DNA of 64,000 bases from Bathymodiolus brooksi (GCA_963680875.1 OY804586.1:52796203-52860202); one strand, 5' to 3'; positions 32,762 to 43,664 are shown, counted from the first letter of the stretch. The notes: generated from the sequence alone by a model not told the origin. Numbers and translations are program-made.

Positions 32762-33008
32762 TTTGGTGTTTAACGCCACTTTCAGCAATATTTCAGCTTT
32801 ATCATGGCGGCCAGTTTTAGTGGTGGAAGAAGTCTGAGTACCCGAAGAGAACCACCGACCATGGGCAAGCAACTGGTAAACTTTATCACTTGCGGCTGCG
32901 ATTCGAGTGCACCCTTTTGTAATTTACACAGCCGAGCGCGAACCCACGCCGTATTGGTGATATGCTTGTATGAGTTGTTAGGTAATCCAACTACCTAACT
33001 CAATTAGC
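32762..33008 (-). mobile_element. SINE-1b
   Basis: tggtgtttaacgccactttc, agctttatcatggcggccag, ttttagtggtggaagaagtc, gaccatgggcaagcaactgg. The head remnant is cgtattggtgatatgcttgt and cctaactcaattagccactg. The plus-strand frame over it is a shadow. Confidence 0.8.
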
Positions 33009-33114
33009 CACTGAATTTTTTTTTGTCAACTTCTTCTTGTAATGACTATAGCTGGACATTGGTCATTAAAGAGTCCCACTCAGGCCAGGTGTAATAAATG
33101 AAAATAGTATAATG

Positions 33115-33355
33115 AAATTGACCGCCATGATATAGCTGAACTATTGTTGAAAGAGGTGTTAAACATCATAGCCCTAACCCTAACATTGTTCTTGTAATGA
33201 ACATAACCGATTTTTCACATTAAAGTTTGTCAGTGACAGGACGGTGGTTTTCTCTGGTTCCCTCCACCAATAAAAAGGATCACCATAAATTATAAGCTAA
33301 TTTAAAGCTAAAATATTGTTGAAAGAGGCGCTAAACATCATAACCTTAACTCTCA
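33115..33355 (+). mobile_element. Two SINE-1 3' ends
   Basis: First: aaattgaccgccatgatata ... gttaaacatcatagccctaa with tail ccctaacattg (to 33,190). Second: acggtggttttctctggttc ... gaaagaggcgctaaacatca (33,240-33,345). They share the substitution gtggc to gaggc or gaggt, so may be related copies. Confidence 0.7.
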
Positions 33356-33359
33356 ATTA

Positions 33360-33731
33360 AAGAGAGACTGTCCACCAACGTATTAAGCTTGATGTGCCCT
33401 TTCTTGTTAACAATCAGATATGCTTAACTTGTTTGCCGTCATTTTTGACAATATATTATCTTTTCTTCATCAAATGTTATTTTCCAGACATAGTTCGCTT
33501 TGTTTTATTCTTCAGACAGTAGTCAAGCTAACATTACTGTCCTCCCACGGAACAATATTCTTTTCTAATCAATGGAACAAAAATAGAATATTTAAAAAAT
33601 ATTAACTGCTTTTATCAGCAGGCTACTTTTAATCATCTAAAAGAAATAAAGTACTAACTGACGGATCATGGAGCTACGCAGCCATTCTCAGTTTTATTGA
33701 ATTTAATAGCTTTCCCGATTACCATGTATTG
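33360..33731. other. Unassigned sequence
   Basis: The frame at 33,420-33,605 has no recognised domain. No repeat identified. Confidence 0.4.
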
Positions 33732-33952
33732 TAATTATATAATCTCTCCCCATTTGTTAGTGTTAGTTTTATGGTGTTTAATGCCACTTTCTTCTACAAT
33801 ATTTCAGCTATATCGTGGCGGTCAGCTTTATTGGTGAAGGAAACAGGAGTACCCGGAGGAATTCACTGATTGCACAGGTAGCTGTAAATCCAACTACCAT
33901 AAGATCACGGCCACGACAGTTCCTAGTAATTATATAAGCTCTCCCCATGTGT
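33732..33952 (-). mobile_element. SINE-1a with ~26-bp target duplication
   Basis: taattatataatctctcccc at 33,732 matches taattatataagctctcccc at 33,927; the full 26 bp differ at 2 positions. Between them lies a minus-strand SINE-1a with 3' domain, body and head ends but an internal deletion that removes the B box. Confidence 0.8.
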
Positions 33953-34027
33953 ACATGTTGTATACGTTTACACCTGTTTAAATTATAACACATGATTTTG
34001 ATATACACGTATGCTAAAAAAAATATC

Positions 34028-34494
34028 TCACAATTTAGATTACGATTATTGATTGATTAATTAAAAAGTTGGTGTTTAACCTCAATATTTTAGCAATATT
34101 TCAGCTATATCGTGGCGTGAACAAGTTTTATTATTAACTTAGACACCTACATAACCCTTAGAAATAAAACGTACTTCTCTATAAAACAAATGGGCTATAT
34201 GTACAAATAAAAGAAACATTAAAAATATTACAACCATATATTAAAAACGTATGTTATCTAATATATATTTGTATATAAATTAATTTCTTTAAGAAAAATG
34301 CGTCGACTGCGAAATTTGTAAGAAGACTTTGAAGATACCAAATTATCAGAATCCGCATATCGAAGAAGAACAGTGGCCAAAAGAAAAAGTACAAAATGAC
34401 AAAATTGTAAATAAATCATATAAATTGTTGGCATTGTAGAAGTTCTGACGAACGTCAGCAACATCCTCACAATTTAGATTGCGATTATTGATTA
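34028..34494. repeat. Fragments between a ~26-bp direct repeat
   Basis: cacaatttagattacgatta (34,030) recurs as cacaatttagattgcgatta (34,468). Between them are a SINE 3' domain on the minus strand (34,070-34,125) and an R3 piece on the plus strand (34,320-34,400: gaagacttt, gaagataccaaattatcaga). Confidence 0.5.
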
Positions 34495-34529
34495 TGGTTA
34501 TTTGTACAATACAATGTATAACGGCGCTC

Positions 34530-34765
34530 ACTTTTTTACGATCGTCAAATACGGAGCGTATTATGAAATACCGTCGTCCGTCCGTCTGTCGATCTACACG
34601 TTTCGTCATAACTCGAGTTTGCTTCGGCCAAATTGCACGAAATTTTCACACAACCTCAGGAGGGATATATAAAAGTAACGTACCTTTCCATGTGGACGAA
34701 TTTCATTTTTGGATGTTGCAGAGCTATGGAACTTTATTTATATTGAGAAAGTACTGATGCCATGT
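34530..34765 (+). mobile_element. Dispersed repeat with ccgtccgtc motif
   Basis: acggagcgtattatgaaata, cgtcgtccgtccgtctgtcg, cgtcataactcgagtttgct and gcagagctatggaac form an organised block. I recall its like from bivalve genomes. No intact frame. It abuts the transposase remnant. Confidence 0.45.
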
Positions 34766-34769
34766 GGCG

Positions 34770-35130
34770 ATAATCGTAGACAGCAGGGTATTGGTATTTC
34801 TACCGAGTTATGTCTGAAAACCCTAAGCATACCTAAATACCATGCAGGACATAAAAGAACCAAACAGCTGCAGAGACTGGTGATATGGGTTGATGCCTCT
34901 TCATTATCTATCTTTTCATCTCCGTACATACACTTCTCAGAAACTTATAGAAGACGTTGGTTGAAAACGTGATGTTTTCCGTTACCAATTAGAAAGAAGT
35001 ATGCATATCATTTATCACAAATAAACCAAGCAAACCAGACTCCACTCACATTTGATTTGCCAGCTGAAACAACAACAATGTACAAAACATCCAGTATTAT
35101 TGCCATAAAACCAGGCTTACAGTAATACTT
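34770..35130 (+). pseudogene. Remnant of pogo/Tigger-type DDE transposase, copy 1
   Basis: One frame gives QQGIGISTELCLKTLSIPKY, which resembles the end of the helix-turn-helix region of POGK-like transposases. After a frameshift a tryptophan-rich segment follows. Near 35,035 comes NQTPLTFDL, matching the family's first catalytic motif, normally MDETP or MDQTP. Here the Asp is replaced by Asn. At least one frameshift and stops interrupt it, and the N and C termini are missing. It is homologous at DNA level to 35,470-35,750. Family assignment rests on motif recall. Confidence 0.6.
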
Positions 35131-35216
35131 TGTTCTATTACTCATGGAGACAAGCTTCCATCATACGTCGGATGTTGAGGAATTATCGGCCTTTTCAAAT
35201 TAACATCCGAATTTTT

Positions 35217-36075
35217 ACTACGAAGAAGGGTAAAGTTAGACAATCATTTACTGTTAAAGAAAATGTGTTCTTCATCACATACGCCGAAGTCAAAGGGAAT
35301 CATACCTCTGGTCGAGAGCTTACCATAAATTAGTGAACCGTCCGGTTCTGGATAAAGAATATACAAAAATCTAAAATGGCTTAATAATTACCACGGGCCA
35401 GCTATTGACGATACAACTGACGCCATGGGCTTTAGCTTTAGTATTTCAACAACAGATATGCGTCTCAAAGCCTCTATAGACTGGTGCTATGGGTTCATGC
35501 GACGTTATGATATATCTTTTCGTTGCCGTAAATATATTTCTCCGAAACTTTCAGAAGGCGTTGATTAAAAATGTGATGTATTCTACAGCTTTATAATAGA
35601 AAGCAGAAAACATGATTTATCGGAAATATGAAAAACATACCAGACTCCACTCACGTTTGATTTGTCTCCTGAGACAACAATAACACATAAATTGTCTAGT
35701 ACTAATTCCACAAAACCAATATGCAATGAGAAAAAAGATTCACAGTAAAAATTGGATGTAATGCTCATAATGGCAAATTTACATCCTAATTCGGTTTTAA
35801 GCGAAAATCTTTACCAAAACTCAACTTTCCAAGGCGGATCATCATAAAAGTACACCCGGTTTAAATACGGCAATACCAGAGATTGGTTGATGACAAATTA
35901 CAGCACTTCGAAACCTTTATGTGCCACAGTACCACCGAAGTCAAGAATAATTTAAAAAACAGAATGTCTTGGTATCATACCATTTGGGGTGACCAGTATA
36001 TGAAACCATTAGATGTCCACGTGAACAAGCTGATGAAGATCGCACTACTGCTATCGTGCTGGTCACATAGTATAT
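35217..36075 (+). pseudogene. Remnant of pogo/Tigger-type DDE transposase, copy 2
   Basis: Pieces in family order: an N-terminal helix-turn-helix piece with YAEVKGNHTSGRELTIN (about 35,280-35,333). Then RLKASIDWCYGFMRRYDISF (about 35,462-35,520), then TPLTFDLSPETTITHK (about 35,655). A central part with LHPNSVLSENL follows, and the C-terminal part has STTEVKNNLK and PLDVHVNK (35,930-36,045). The first catalytic Asp is replaced by Tyr, several stops and frameshifts occur, and the second DNA-binding domain is largely deleted. About 0.86 kb survives of a gene usually 1.2-1.5 kb long. Confidence 0.7.
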
Positions 36076-36270
36076 AATAACAGCTAAAAACCGAAGGGTC
36101 AATCAAGAATGGATAATCCGTAGACACGGGCATCATTGGTTACAAGACACAGAACGACGACAACAAGCAAACAAACAAACAAACACACAACACAGAAAGC
36201 TATTTGGATGAACAACAAAATAATAATCAAATAAAAACCGGGGTAGGGAACCCAGGTCCCTTGAAGGGTA
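36076..36270 (+). mobile_element. R4 copy
   Basis: cgaagggtcaatcaagaatg, gataatccgtagacacgg, ggttacaagacacagaacga, then aaataaaaaccggggtaggg. An aaac run precedes the 3' part. Confidence 0.7.
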
Positions 36271-36564
36271 AGAAGTTCCAAATCTTATAGCTATGTCTTG
36301 TATCATTGTAGTTCAGTCCGTCCACTTTCATGGCTGTTGTGTTTTTTTCATTAGACGTTTAGAATCATCCATCATTATTCTCCTATTATATAAAGATTCT
36401 CATAATTACTTGTCATTCATGGTATATCGTAAAGAAATAATGTCAATTTATAGCAGAAATAGCTTATCATACAAACAGACATAGAGTAGGAGCAAAGATA
36501 TCTACGTTTATTTCGGATTAATTGTTGTTTGTTTGTTTTTTTTGTTAATAATACTATAAATATC

Positions 36565-36775
36565 TAAATAAACGATGTTCGGTTCGTCTTTACCTCCTGT
36601 TGTTTGTAGGAGGGTGAATGCCTGGTTTGCGTTATTTGTGTTTGGTTGTGTATAGTTGTGTCCAAAATATATTGTGTTTTTGTTTTGTTTTCCTTCGTCT
36701 TGTGTATCGCATGTTGCCAGTTTCTCTGGATTGTCTCCCGTTTTTGATTGTCTCTTTGGTATTCTCTAAGTACTC
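36565..36775 (-). mobile_element. R4 copy
   Basis: acgatgttcggttcgtcttt, cgttatttgtgtttggttgt, gtcttgtgtatcgcatgttg, ccagtttctctggattgtct, ctttggtattctctaa. Frames over it are shadows. Confidence 0.8.
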
Positions 36776-36915
36776 ACAACGAGTGCCTGGAATAACCTTC
36801 ATCGCGTATGCTCATAGTCAACAGCTTGGAAAGCAAAATAAATTAAATGTCTTTAGGAGCAACAACACCAAAGGGCCTAAGCAAGATAGCCAACGTGGCC
36901 TAAAGTTACTTAGGG
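36776..36915 (+). mobile_element. R2 fragment
   Basis: gagtgcctggaataaccttc, atcgcgtatgctcatagtca, tctttaggagcaacaacacc, gggcctaagcaagatagcca. Confidence 0.75.
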
Positions 36916-36924
36916 AGAGTGTTT

Positions 36925-37310
36925 TTTTAACTTGTCCTCTAGTTGTTACCACGAACCAAGAATACAACTCGCCGTAAAGAGGACCCGAAAATAAGTTTCT
37001 CCCATTGACCTTATTCAACTTGTACAGTTGTATCAGAAAATGTACAATGTTCTCCATTTTGGGGTACAGCCCGGTAAATGTCAGTCTTGTGGTTGTTAAC
37101 AAGAATCAAGAATACAACTAACTCGCCATAAAGAGGATCCGAAAATGAGTTTCTCCCATTGACCTTACCTAACTTGTACAGTTGGACTAGAACATGAACC
37201 ATTTTTTTCTTTGTGTGGGTAAAAGGGCAGTCAACTGATTGTTACCACGAATCAAGAATACAACTCGCCGTAAGAAAGATCCGAAATTAGTTTCCACCAA
37301 TTAGAGAATG
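36925..37310. repeat. ~148-bp tandem repeat, 2.6 copies
   Basis: aagaatacaact recurs near 36,957, 37,106 and 37,253, each with cgccgtaa or cgccataa and a ccgaaaatgagtttctccca-like stretch. Minus-strand frames repeat with it (NKVNGRN and GKVNGRN) and are not credible genes. Confidence 0.8.
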
Positions 37311-37395
37311 TCACAGGAACTGCTTACCCTTCGCTAGCACCTGGTTTCACACTCGATTGTTGGTGAGGTCCGTGTTGTTCATCAATTTAGATACA
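37311..37395 (-). mobile_element. R3 fragment
   Basis: ggaactgcttacccttcgct, agcacctggtttcacactcg, gaggtccgtgttgttcatca. Confidence 0.65.
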
Positions 37396-37899
37396 TATTT
37401 TATTGTTTGTTATTTGTTGTGGTCATAAATATAGCTATCTTGCTACTTATTTGACGAAAATAAACCATCTTTTAATATCCTCTTCCAAGCGATGGGGGTA
37501 ATTAACTATTTGAGACTCATCAATATAACAAAAGGATTGTTTTCATTCCAATCCAGTCTTCTTCTTTTTTGTTGTTGTTGGCTTCAGTCTATAATAAGTA
37601 AATAAATTACATTTTTCTCAGAATTTTTCTCTCCTGATGAAATCATTCAGGACAAGGACATTTACTCGGTGTTAGTATAAATTATTCACCACTTTAAATG
37701 ATATTTGCTGGGAATAATTTTCAAGATATCGATTTTTCTCATCAACAGGATATCATTTCTTGCGTCTTACTGACGTAATACTTATTTTGATCTAATATCA
37801 TTTCTGAATTGAACAGGATGTAATCAGCCACTCTACGTCGACGTCGACCACGGGTTTTATTTCAATGTGGACACACAACCCAAGATATTTGTATTTTTC
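37396..37899. other. Unassigned sequence
   Basis: AT-rich. gtcgacgtcgac at 37,839-37,850 is a 12-bp perfect palindrome. No frame or repeat recognised. Confidence 0.4.
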
Positions 37900-38075
37900 C
37901 TATTATATTGACTATGAGCGCACCTAATGAAGGTTGCTTCCGAAGCATGTCGAGTGCACTAGATTAGTTACCTATGTTTTCAGTGTTTGATTGATTGATG
38001 CTTAGCGTCACGTGAGCAATATTTCTGCAATATACAGGACGAGAACAAGCTTACAAGCAACTAATCAATTCAGAT
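37900..38075 (-). mobile_element. R2 start fragment and SINE-2-like 3' domain
   Basis: R2 reversed: cacctaatgaaggttgcttc, gcatgtcgagtgcactagat (37,920-37,970). Then tgattgattgatgcttagcg, agcaatatttctgcaatata and caggacgagaacaagctt, a SINE 3' domain with an AATC-type tail. Confidence 0.6.
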
Positions 38076-38283
38076 AAAGGGTAGCGACGGCATGAGTATA
38101 TGAATGGATGTTTTCTTTCACTAGATTATGTCGGAAACTTTTCCCTTGCAACGGACTAACTATGATCACTTCGAACAAACCATTGTTTATGGGCTACAGC
38201 AAGCACGTACATGGAACGTCGCATTGACAACAAAGGGGGTACTAATGTACATCCCGTCCTCAAAGTGACCTGCATATTTAATA

Positions 38284-38690
38284 AAAACGTAGATATCAAA
38301 TTTAGTGGGCAATGCGCGTTTTTGGAATAACCTTAATCAGATACACTCAAATTCAAAATATTTGAAAACCAAAGAATTTAATAAAAGTCTGTGGGAGACA
38401 GAAAATCCAAGGTCCTAAACAGAATAGCCAAAATCGTCTAGGGTATTTATGCCTCAGAGAGGAGAACCTTAGTTTTAATAATAATTACATGATTTAGATA
38501 AACAATATATCTAATAAACCATGTCAGTGCCGAAACACAGAACACTGGGCGGATGATATCCTCTGGGACTAAGAGGTATCGCCCCAGTGATAGTAATAAA
38601 ACCGTAGATATCTAATTTAGTGCGCACGACGTGTTTCTGAATAACTTGCATCAGGTGACGCTCAAATCCAAAATAGTTCATACATCACGA
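38284..38690 (+). mobile_element. R2 monomer plus start of the next monomer
   Basis: Monomer: gtagatatcaaatttagtgg (38,289), gtttttggaataaccttaat, gacagaaaatccaaggtcct, ggagaaccttagttttaata, ccatgtcagtgccgaaacac, actgggcggatgatatcctc, gaggtatcgccccagtgata. It passes into ccgtagatatctaatttagt (38,603), the next start. Start-to-start distance is 315 bp. Confidence 0.85.
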
Positions 38691-39284
38691 CCAACGGTTG
38701 TACTTAACAGCAAAGAAACCAAATCTAATTGCATACGCCGGTTTCCTTCAGGGGTCCGCGGGATGCCATTGCTTCTATGATTACCCCATTCCTTGTTCAT
38801 TAAGTCCCATTTGCAGATACAAGTATTTTTTTAGGGAAACAATTTACATTGCTGTATTATCTTGGAATATTTTTGGAATAATTAAATGCTTACTGTAGAA
38901 TTGCTTTGAGCCACAGAGCCCTAATGATTGATTAATATTTCCTAAAAGGGGAAGGAAACTCCATCATAATCTAATGTTATTAAAACTTAATTACTAATTA
39001 AAAAATGAATAAAACACATACTTTAATGTTAAAAGTATTTCAGAAAGCTATTAATTTGATATTTTAAAATCAAATATGGTCAATTTCCCGCAGGCAGGCA
39101 GCTGTCATACTGGTGATATTGGTGACGTCATACCTTCTTTTCCGGTTACATCAGGTATAAGTTATCATTACAAAACACATTAAAAAGTCATAAAATAAAC
39201 ATTAGCTGAGTTTTACTGAATAGTGAATCGGACAATATGGGCTGAATTTCTTCTAATTTCCACATAGAAAATTTGTTGGGGAAA
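38691..39284. other. Unassigned sequence
   Basis: A short frame at 38,698-38,898 has no recognised domain. AT-rich, no repeat identified. Confidence 0.4.
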
Positions 39285-39515
39285 ATAAACGTTAGAAAAT
39301 ACCGAATGGGCAATCAAATATGGATAATCTAAGGAAACTGGCAACATATGGTATCCAAGACGAAGAAAAACCTCCCAAAAAACCACACGTCACAATATGC
39401 GTTGGGCAATGCCATGGGCAAACAAACACATATTACGTAATTAAGACATGACCCATCCTACAAACAACTGGAGGTAAAGACGAACCAAACAGTCGTCAAC
39501 ATTTTATCACCAAAT
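39285..39515 (+). mobile_element. R4 copy with long 3' part
   Basis: taaacgttagaaaataccga, caatcaaatatggataatct, aaggaaactggcaacatatg, cacaatatgcgttgggcaat, ttaagacatgacccatccta, caactggaggtaaagacgaa. Confidence 0.8.
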
Positions 39516-39945
39516 CAATACGCACGCGAACACTGGACGGACCACCCCCTTTTCAGAACGTAAGCAACCCACCAGTGCCTGTGCGAAGGCAGGAGAGTGG
39601 AAGATCATGCATATGTTTGTCCGTGGTATCTATTTTGACTCTGTTTAGCTCATGATATTCCCTTGCTGTATCCACTTTAATACATCAGAAAGACAGTATG
39701 GGGTGTAAGTGAACATGACAGACTAACAAACTGCATACAAAGACACAAATTAAAAAAGAAATAGCGTTTTTGCTTGCTGTTTTATATTACAGTCACATCA
39801 AGGTCTTCAATAACGAGCACAACTCCTAACCTAAAATGAGGGTTAAATTACCCCTAGACTGCAGCTACCGAGTGGTACTCTCCATTTTTGTAGATTAACG
39901 CTACATCTTTGTCGTTTTGATGTCAATTAGTATATAGAAATAAAG
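39516..39945. other. Unassigned sequence
   Basis: No repeat or coding signal recognised. Confidence 0.4.
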
Positions 39946-39950
39946 GATAT

Positions 39951-40083
39951 AACACCGGTAAGAGGGCAAGACGGAAAAATCTCAGACACCCAGGGAAAAC
40001 ATTTCTGGTCTCCAACGAGGCTCCAATATAAATCTTTCCCGTGGGTGTCTGAGATTTTCCGTCTTGCCCTCTTATCGGTGTTT
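39951..40083. mobile_element. Long inverted repeat with ~48-bp arms
   Basis: Left arm 39,951-39,999 (aacaccggtaagagggcaag, acggaaaaatctcagacacc) pairs with right arm 40,035-40,083 (gggtgtctgagattttccgt, cttgccctcttatcggtgtt) with few mismatches. A right-arm relative sits at 40,842-40,886. It lies at the end of the inverted R8 copy. Confidence 0.8.
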
Positions 40084-40089
40084 GATTCT

Positions 40090-40330
40090 TTTTCTCACCA
40101 ATATTTTATTGAAAGTACAGTATTTTCCATCATGAGACACCCCATACATGAAATATGACGTGACACATATTTTGACATCATTGAAGAATGACGTCAAAGG
40201 TACAGAAAAGGACATCTAGAAATACGAAAAAATGAAAATAAAAGACACAAATATATTTAATACGGTAATATATCTGTTATTTAACTATCAGACAGGTATG
40301 TAATGTGACATTCCCGGCTTAGAATGACAT
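40090..40330 (-). mobile_element. R8, inverted copy
   Basis: ctcaccaatattttattgaa, catgagacaccccatacatg, aatatgacgtgacacatatt, agaatgacgtcaaaggtaca and ggtatgtaatgtgacattcc correspond in reverse to 9,240-9,515. Confidence 0.75.
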
Positions 40331-40394
40331 TTTGCGAAACGTAACATTTTTACTGGAAAAGTAGCGTGAAATTCTTATCCCACCCATGGGTTGA

Positions 40395-40960
40395 GACAAG
40401 GATTTCTCACTTTTGAGACAGACCAGTTCCTATTTTTAGCGATGTGAAATTTTTTTATCTTGCACTAGTGGACAAAACAATCACGTGTGATTTACTGGCA
40501 AATGCATGCTGTGCAGTTTATGTCAACCCCCCCCCCCCCCCCCCCCCCAATGTTCCATGCATTTCCTTTTTAAAATAAACAATTCACTGCATATAAGTTT
40601 TCAATCTTTTATAAACACGCAAATCCTAACAATCAGCCATATTATTACATAATAACCTTCACGCAATACACAAAAATACGGAACTAATTTTTTGATTGAC
40701 ATGAAGGGGAAATAACTCACATTGTTTACATGATCGTGTGCTAAAAGTACATAAACAAACATGAAACTAAAGACAGCTGATAAAATTGAGCAATAAAATC
40801 AAACACCGGCAACCCTCGTCAGCGAAAGATTGAAATCGTACCCTCGGGTGTCGGAGATTTCCCTGTCTTGCACTTTTGCCGGTGTTAGATTCTATATATC
40901 TGAATCGGCTAAAAATAGGAACTGTGCTGTCTCATTAGTGAGAAATTAATTTCCCTGGTG
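40395..40960. mobile_element. Inverted-repeat-bounded element with nested fold-back piece
   Basis: gatttctcacttttgagaca and cagttcctatttttagcgat (40,403-40,443) are the reverse of cggctaaaaataggaactgt and ctcattagtgagaaatt (40,907-40,949). Inside are a 22-base C run (40,527-40,548) and a partial copy of the 39,951 inverted repeat (aacaccggcaa at 40,802, ttgccggtgtt at 40,876). Ends and target duplication are not resolved. Confidence 0.55.
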
Positions 40961-42130
40961 TCCATGTTCCATACTAGTATTCTTTCATTTACAATTTGAA
41001 TGAATGAGTGGGTCTTTGACATTCTCTATGAAGATTTTATATTACATGGCCGCCATCTTTGTTCCTAATGAGACGCCAAGCTGCTCACTTCGCTTCGTTC
41101 AATTTGCCTCTACATTTTCAATAACAATTCTCTGTTTTCTGAGGGTTTTTACTTGGTTGAATATGTTGTCGTACATCGTGTGCCAATCTTTCGAATTCCA
41201 TTTACCTTACTGCCGGAAAACGTCAAGTATAGTTCTGAGGACATCCGACCAAATGTACCCATGTTTCACTTCCGGTATAAACAATGACCAAACAGTCCAT
41301 GATACGCAAATACACGTGTACATTCAAATGAAGGATACCGTATAACCGATAATGTCAGCGGTGAACCCCGGATCGTAGAAATTAAAATATATTATTATAT
41401 GTTGGAGAAACAATAATTTGCTTCGGCGGCAAGATGTTTAAACTACAGAAAATAAATGTTCTCTTTTAAGTCCAAACCGCTGAAATTTCATACACCGCAA
41501 ATATTACCAGTTATATGGTATGTCATTTGTGGAATTTAATCTCTCATATGCATATTAGTTGGACGCAATGCGGCAAATAGTTTGTCCTTCCATCCGACTG
41601 TTTAAACAAATTTGAACCTCGGTGACCAAGAGTATATTTTGTTAGATTCACACGCTGTATTTGTATTGATTTGTTTCTTTGTTTATTTTCTAAAACTAAC
41701 CAGTGTATTTTCGTGTTTATCTCCTTAAGACATATTCCTCTCATTTTCAGTCATATTGACGGTGTGTTTCCAGGCATATTTGCCATAATATATGTTGTTA
41801 TATATAATCCAGATCAAGCTCTGAAGACAAACTGGGACACACCGACAATTCCACCAAAGTATGTCCTGCAGCAGAACCATCATTTCTTTATATGTCATAC
41901 TTTAAAGCAGTCAATAACATAAAATGTATACGACTTTGTGTACAATTTTGAAATGTTTGTAAAGTTTATCGAGTTACTTTATAGACCTAGTATCTATGAC
42001 AACTTCTGCGTCACAGCTTCACCAATGTGGTTGGGGATGATGGTTTTAGGTGGGAGTACGCTACGTAGGAGGACACATCTTTTTTTTTATTTTTGTTGCC
42101 GTTACCTTAAATGCTATGAGACAGAGACAC
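40961..42130. other. Unassigned, comparatively GC-richer stretch
   Basis: Positions 41,040-41,280 hold catggccgccatctttgtt and two ttccgg sites and are less AT-rich than the neighbourhood. A 113-residue plus frame (41,004-41,345) and an 83-residue frame (41,671-41,922) show no domain that I know. A promoter or 5' exon of a host gene on the minus strand is conceivable but unsupported. Confidence 0.3.
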
Positions 42131-42134
42131 AGTA

Positions 42135-42480
42135 AACGTTTGAAGATACCAAATATGTAATCAGATGCTACACATAAAACTTTGAAATGATCGAACAAAA
42201 TGAATCCCACTAAAAGCCGGGGTGAATGCAGGTTCTCCGGGATGCAAAGCAGTTGCAGTTGCTGCTCCAGTAGTGGCAACCGTCGCGTTACATTTGTTTA
42301 AAAATCAGGTGAATAGAAGACTGTGTAGGACATAATTATTATTTTGATATTAAGAAGAGTTTGAAGCAGATGCCGTAAATCGAACTGATAATAAAATGGT
42401 CAAGTTTCGAAATATATCAACGTCAAAGAAAGATGACTGATAAAAGGATAAAGGACCACTAAAATCTGAAACACGATAGA
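42135..42480 (+). mobile_element. R3 copy and a second R3 fragment
   Basis: cgtttgaagataccaaatat, tgaatcccactaaaagccgg, gtgaatgcaggttctccggg (42,135-42,290). A partial second copy begins at 42,355 (agagtttgaagcagatgccg, aaggaccactaaaatctgaa). Confidence 0.7.
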
Positions 42481-42488
42481 GGCTTAGG

Positions 42489-42748
42489 CTTATGGTGCTT
42501 AACGCCACTTTCAACAATATTTCAGTTATATTGTGGCGGTCATTTCTATTGGTAGATGAAACCGAAGTACACGAAGAAAAACACCGATCTATCGCAAGTC
42601 TCTCACAAATATTATCACATAATGTTGTATCGAGTACACATCACCATCAGCGGGATTCGACCTCATAACTTTAGTGGTGATAGACACTGATTGCATATGT
42701 GGTTGTAAATCCAACTACCATACTATCACGACTACGACGGCCCCTGTA
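42489..42748 (-). mobile_element. SINE-1a, full length
   Basis: ttatggtgcttaacgccact, cgtggc-type 3' domain, ggtagatgaaaccgaagtac, cacataatgttgtatcgagt, agcgggattcgacctcataa (B-box region), ggttgtaaatccaactacca, cgactacgacggcccc. All parts are present with scattered changes. Confidence 0.9.
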
Positions 42749-42889
42749 ATACGATATGATTATTCAGACAGCTGCAAACATATATACAAGCATCAGTAAA
42801 TGTATATTCTGAAGCTTAATACGTTGTAACATGTCTCTCTAATAAAGGGAAACAAAAACATTTCCGATTTACGAATTCTGAAAGGAGGT

Positions 42890-43230
42890 AATTAAAAAGT
42901 CGTTGTACATTTGATATGTTCTATTAAAATTATAATGCTTGGTCTAACAATATTTAATAGTGAATGTTCCATAAAGCTATATGTTGTTACATCGACTGTA
43001 CATAATGACATAGTTATATCTGATTACCCCTTTGGTATCTTCTTTCAATAAGAGGTACTAGTAATTAAAAGTTCGTTGTACATTTGACGTGTTCTATTAA
43101 AAATATAATGCTTGGTTGAACAATATTTAATAGTGATGGCTCCATAAAGCTATATGTTCTATACATGTGTATTTTGTTACGCCGTGGGTGGATTGGCTGT
43201 ACATAATAACATATTCCTATCTAGTCTGCT
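42890..43230. repeat. ~180-bp tandem duplication
   Basis: gttgtacatttgatatgttc, aatgcttggtctaacaatat and ccataaagctatatgttgt (42,900-42,990) recur at 43,075-43,165 with few changes. A short reverse R3 piece (gattacccctttggtatctt) lies between. Confidence 0.75.
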
Positions 43231-43454
43231 AATAAAGAATAAATTACAATGAAGCCTTAGAGAAATGTCAAAAGCATCGGAATTTATATTACTAGACAAA
43301 GACACCATTCTGTCTTGATTTGAATTTCAAAGGTTGGCTGCAGAATAAAGAAACAATAGGAGCCAGTATAGCTGCTATGAATGGTAGCTATGATAAATTA
43401 TAACTACCCATTTACAAAGTCAATATTTGCAGGTGTTGGATATCCTTTGTTTAT

Positions 43455-43650
43455 ACCTCCAGTTGTTTTGTATGAGAGCTAATATCTTAATTACGTTATG
43501 TGTGTTTCTTTGCGCATAGTGGTGTACAACACACGTGTTTTGCTTTGTTTGTCATCTTCTTGTATCTGTGTACACAATGTTGATGGTTTCTCTGGATTGT
43601 CCATTATTGATTGCCCATTCGGTTTTTTCTAGCTTTTTATTTGTAACAAG
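43455..43650 (-). mobile_element. R4 copy
   Basis: tacctccagttgttttgtat, gtgcgcatagtggtgtacaa-type text, caatgttgatggtttctctg, gattgtccattattgattgc. Confidence 0.7.
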
Positions 43651-43664
43651 TCAATTTTTGTAGG

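Noticed and set aside
34738..34972. Intact small genes on either strand near 34.8 kb
   Set aside because: The plus frame is a frameshifted reading of transposase relic 1, and the minus frame is its shadow.
41004..41345. 113-codon plus-strand frame
   Set aside because: It is the longest non-repeat frame in the window but has no recognisable domain, signal peptide pattern or splice context. Left as unassigned.
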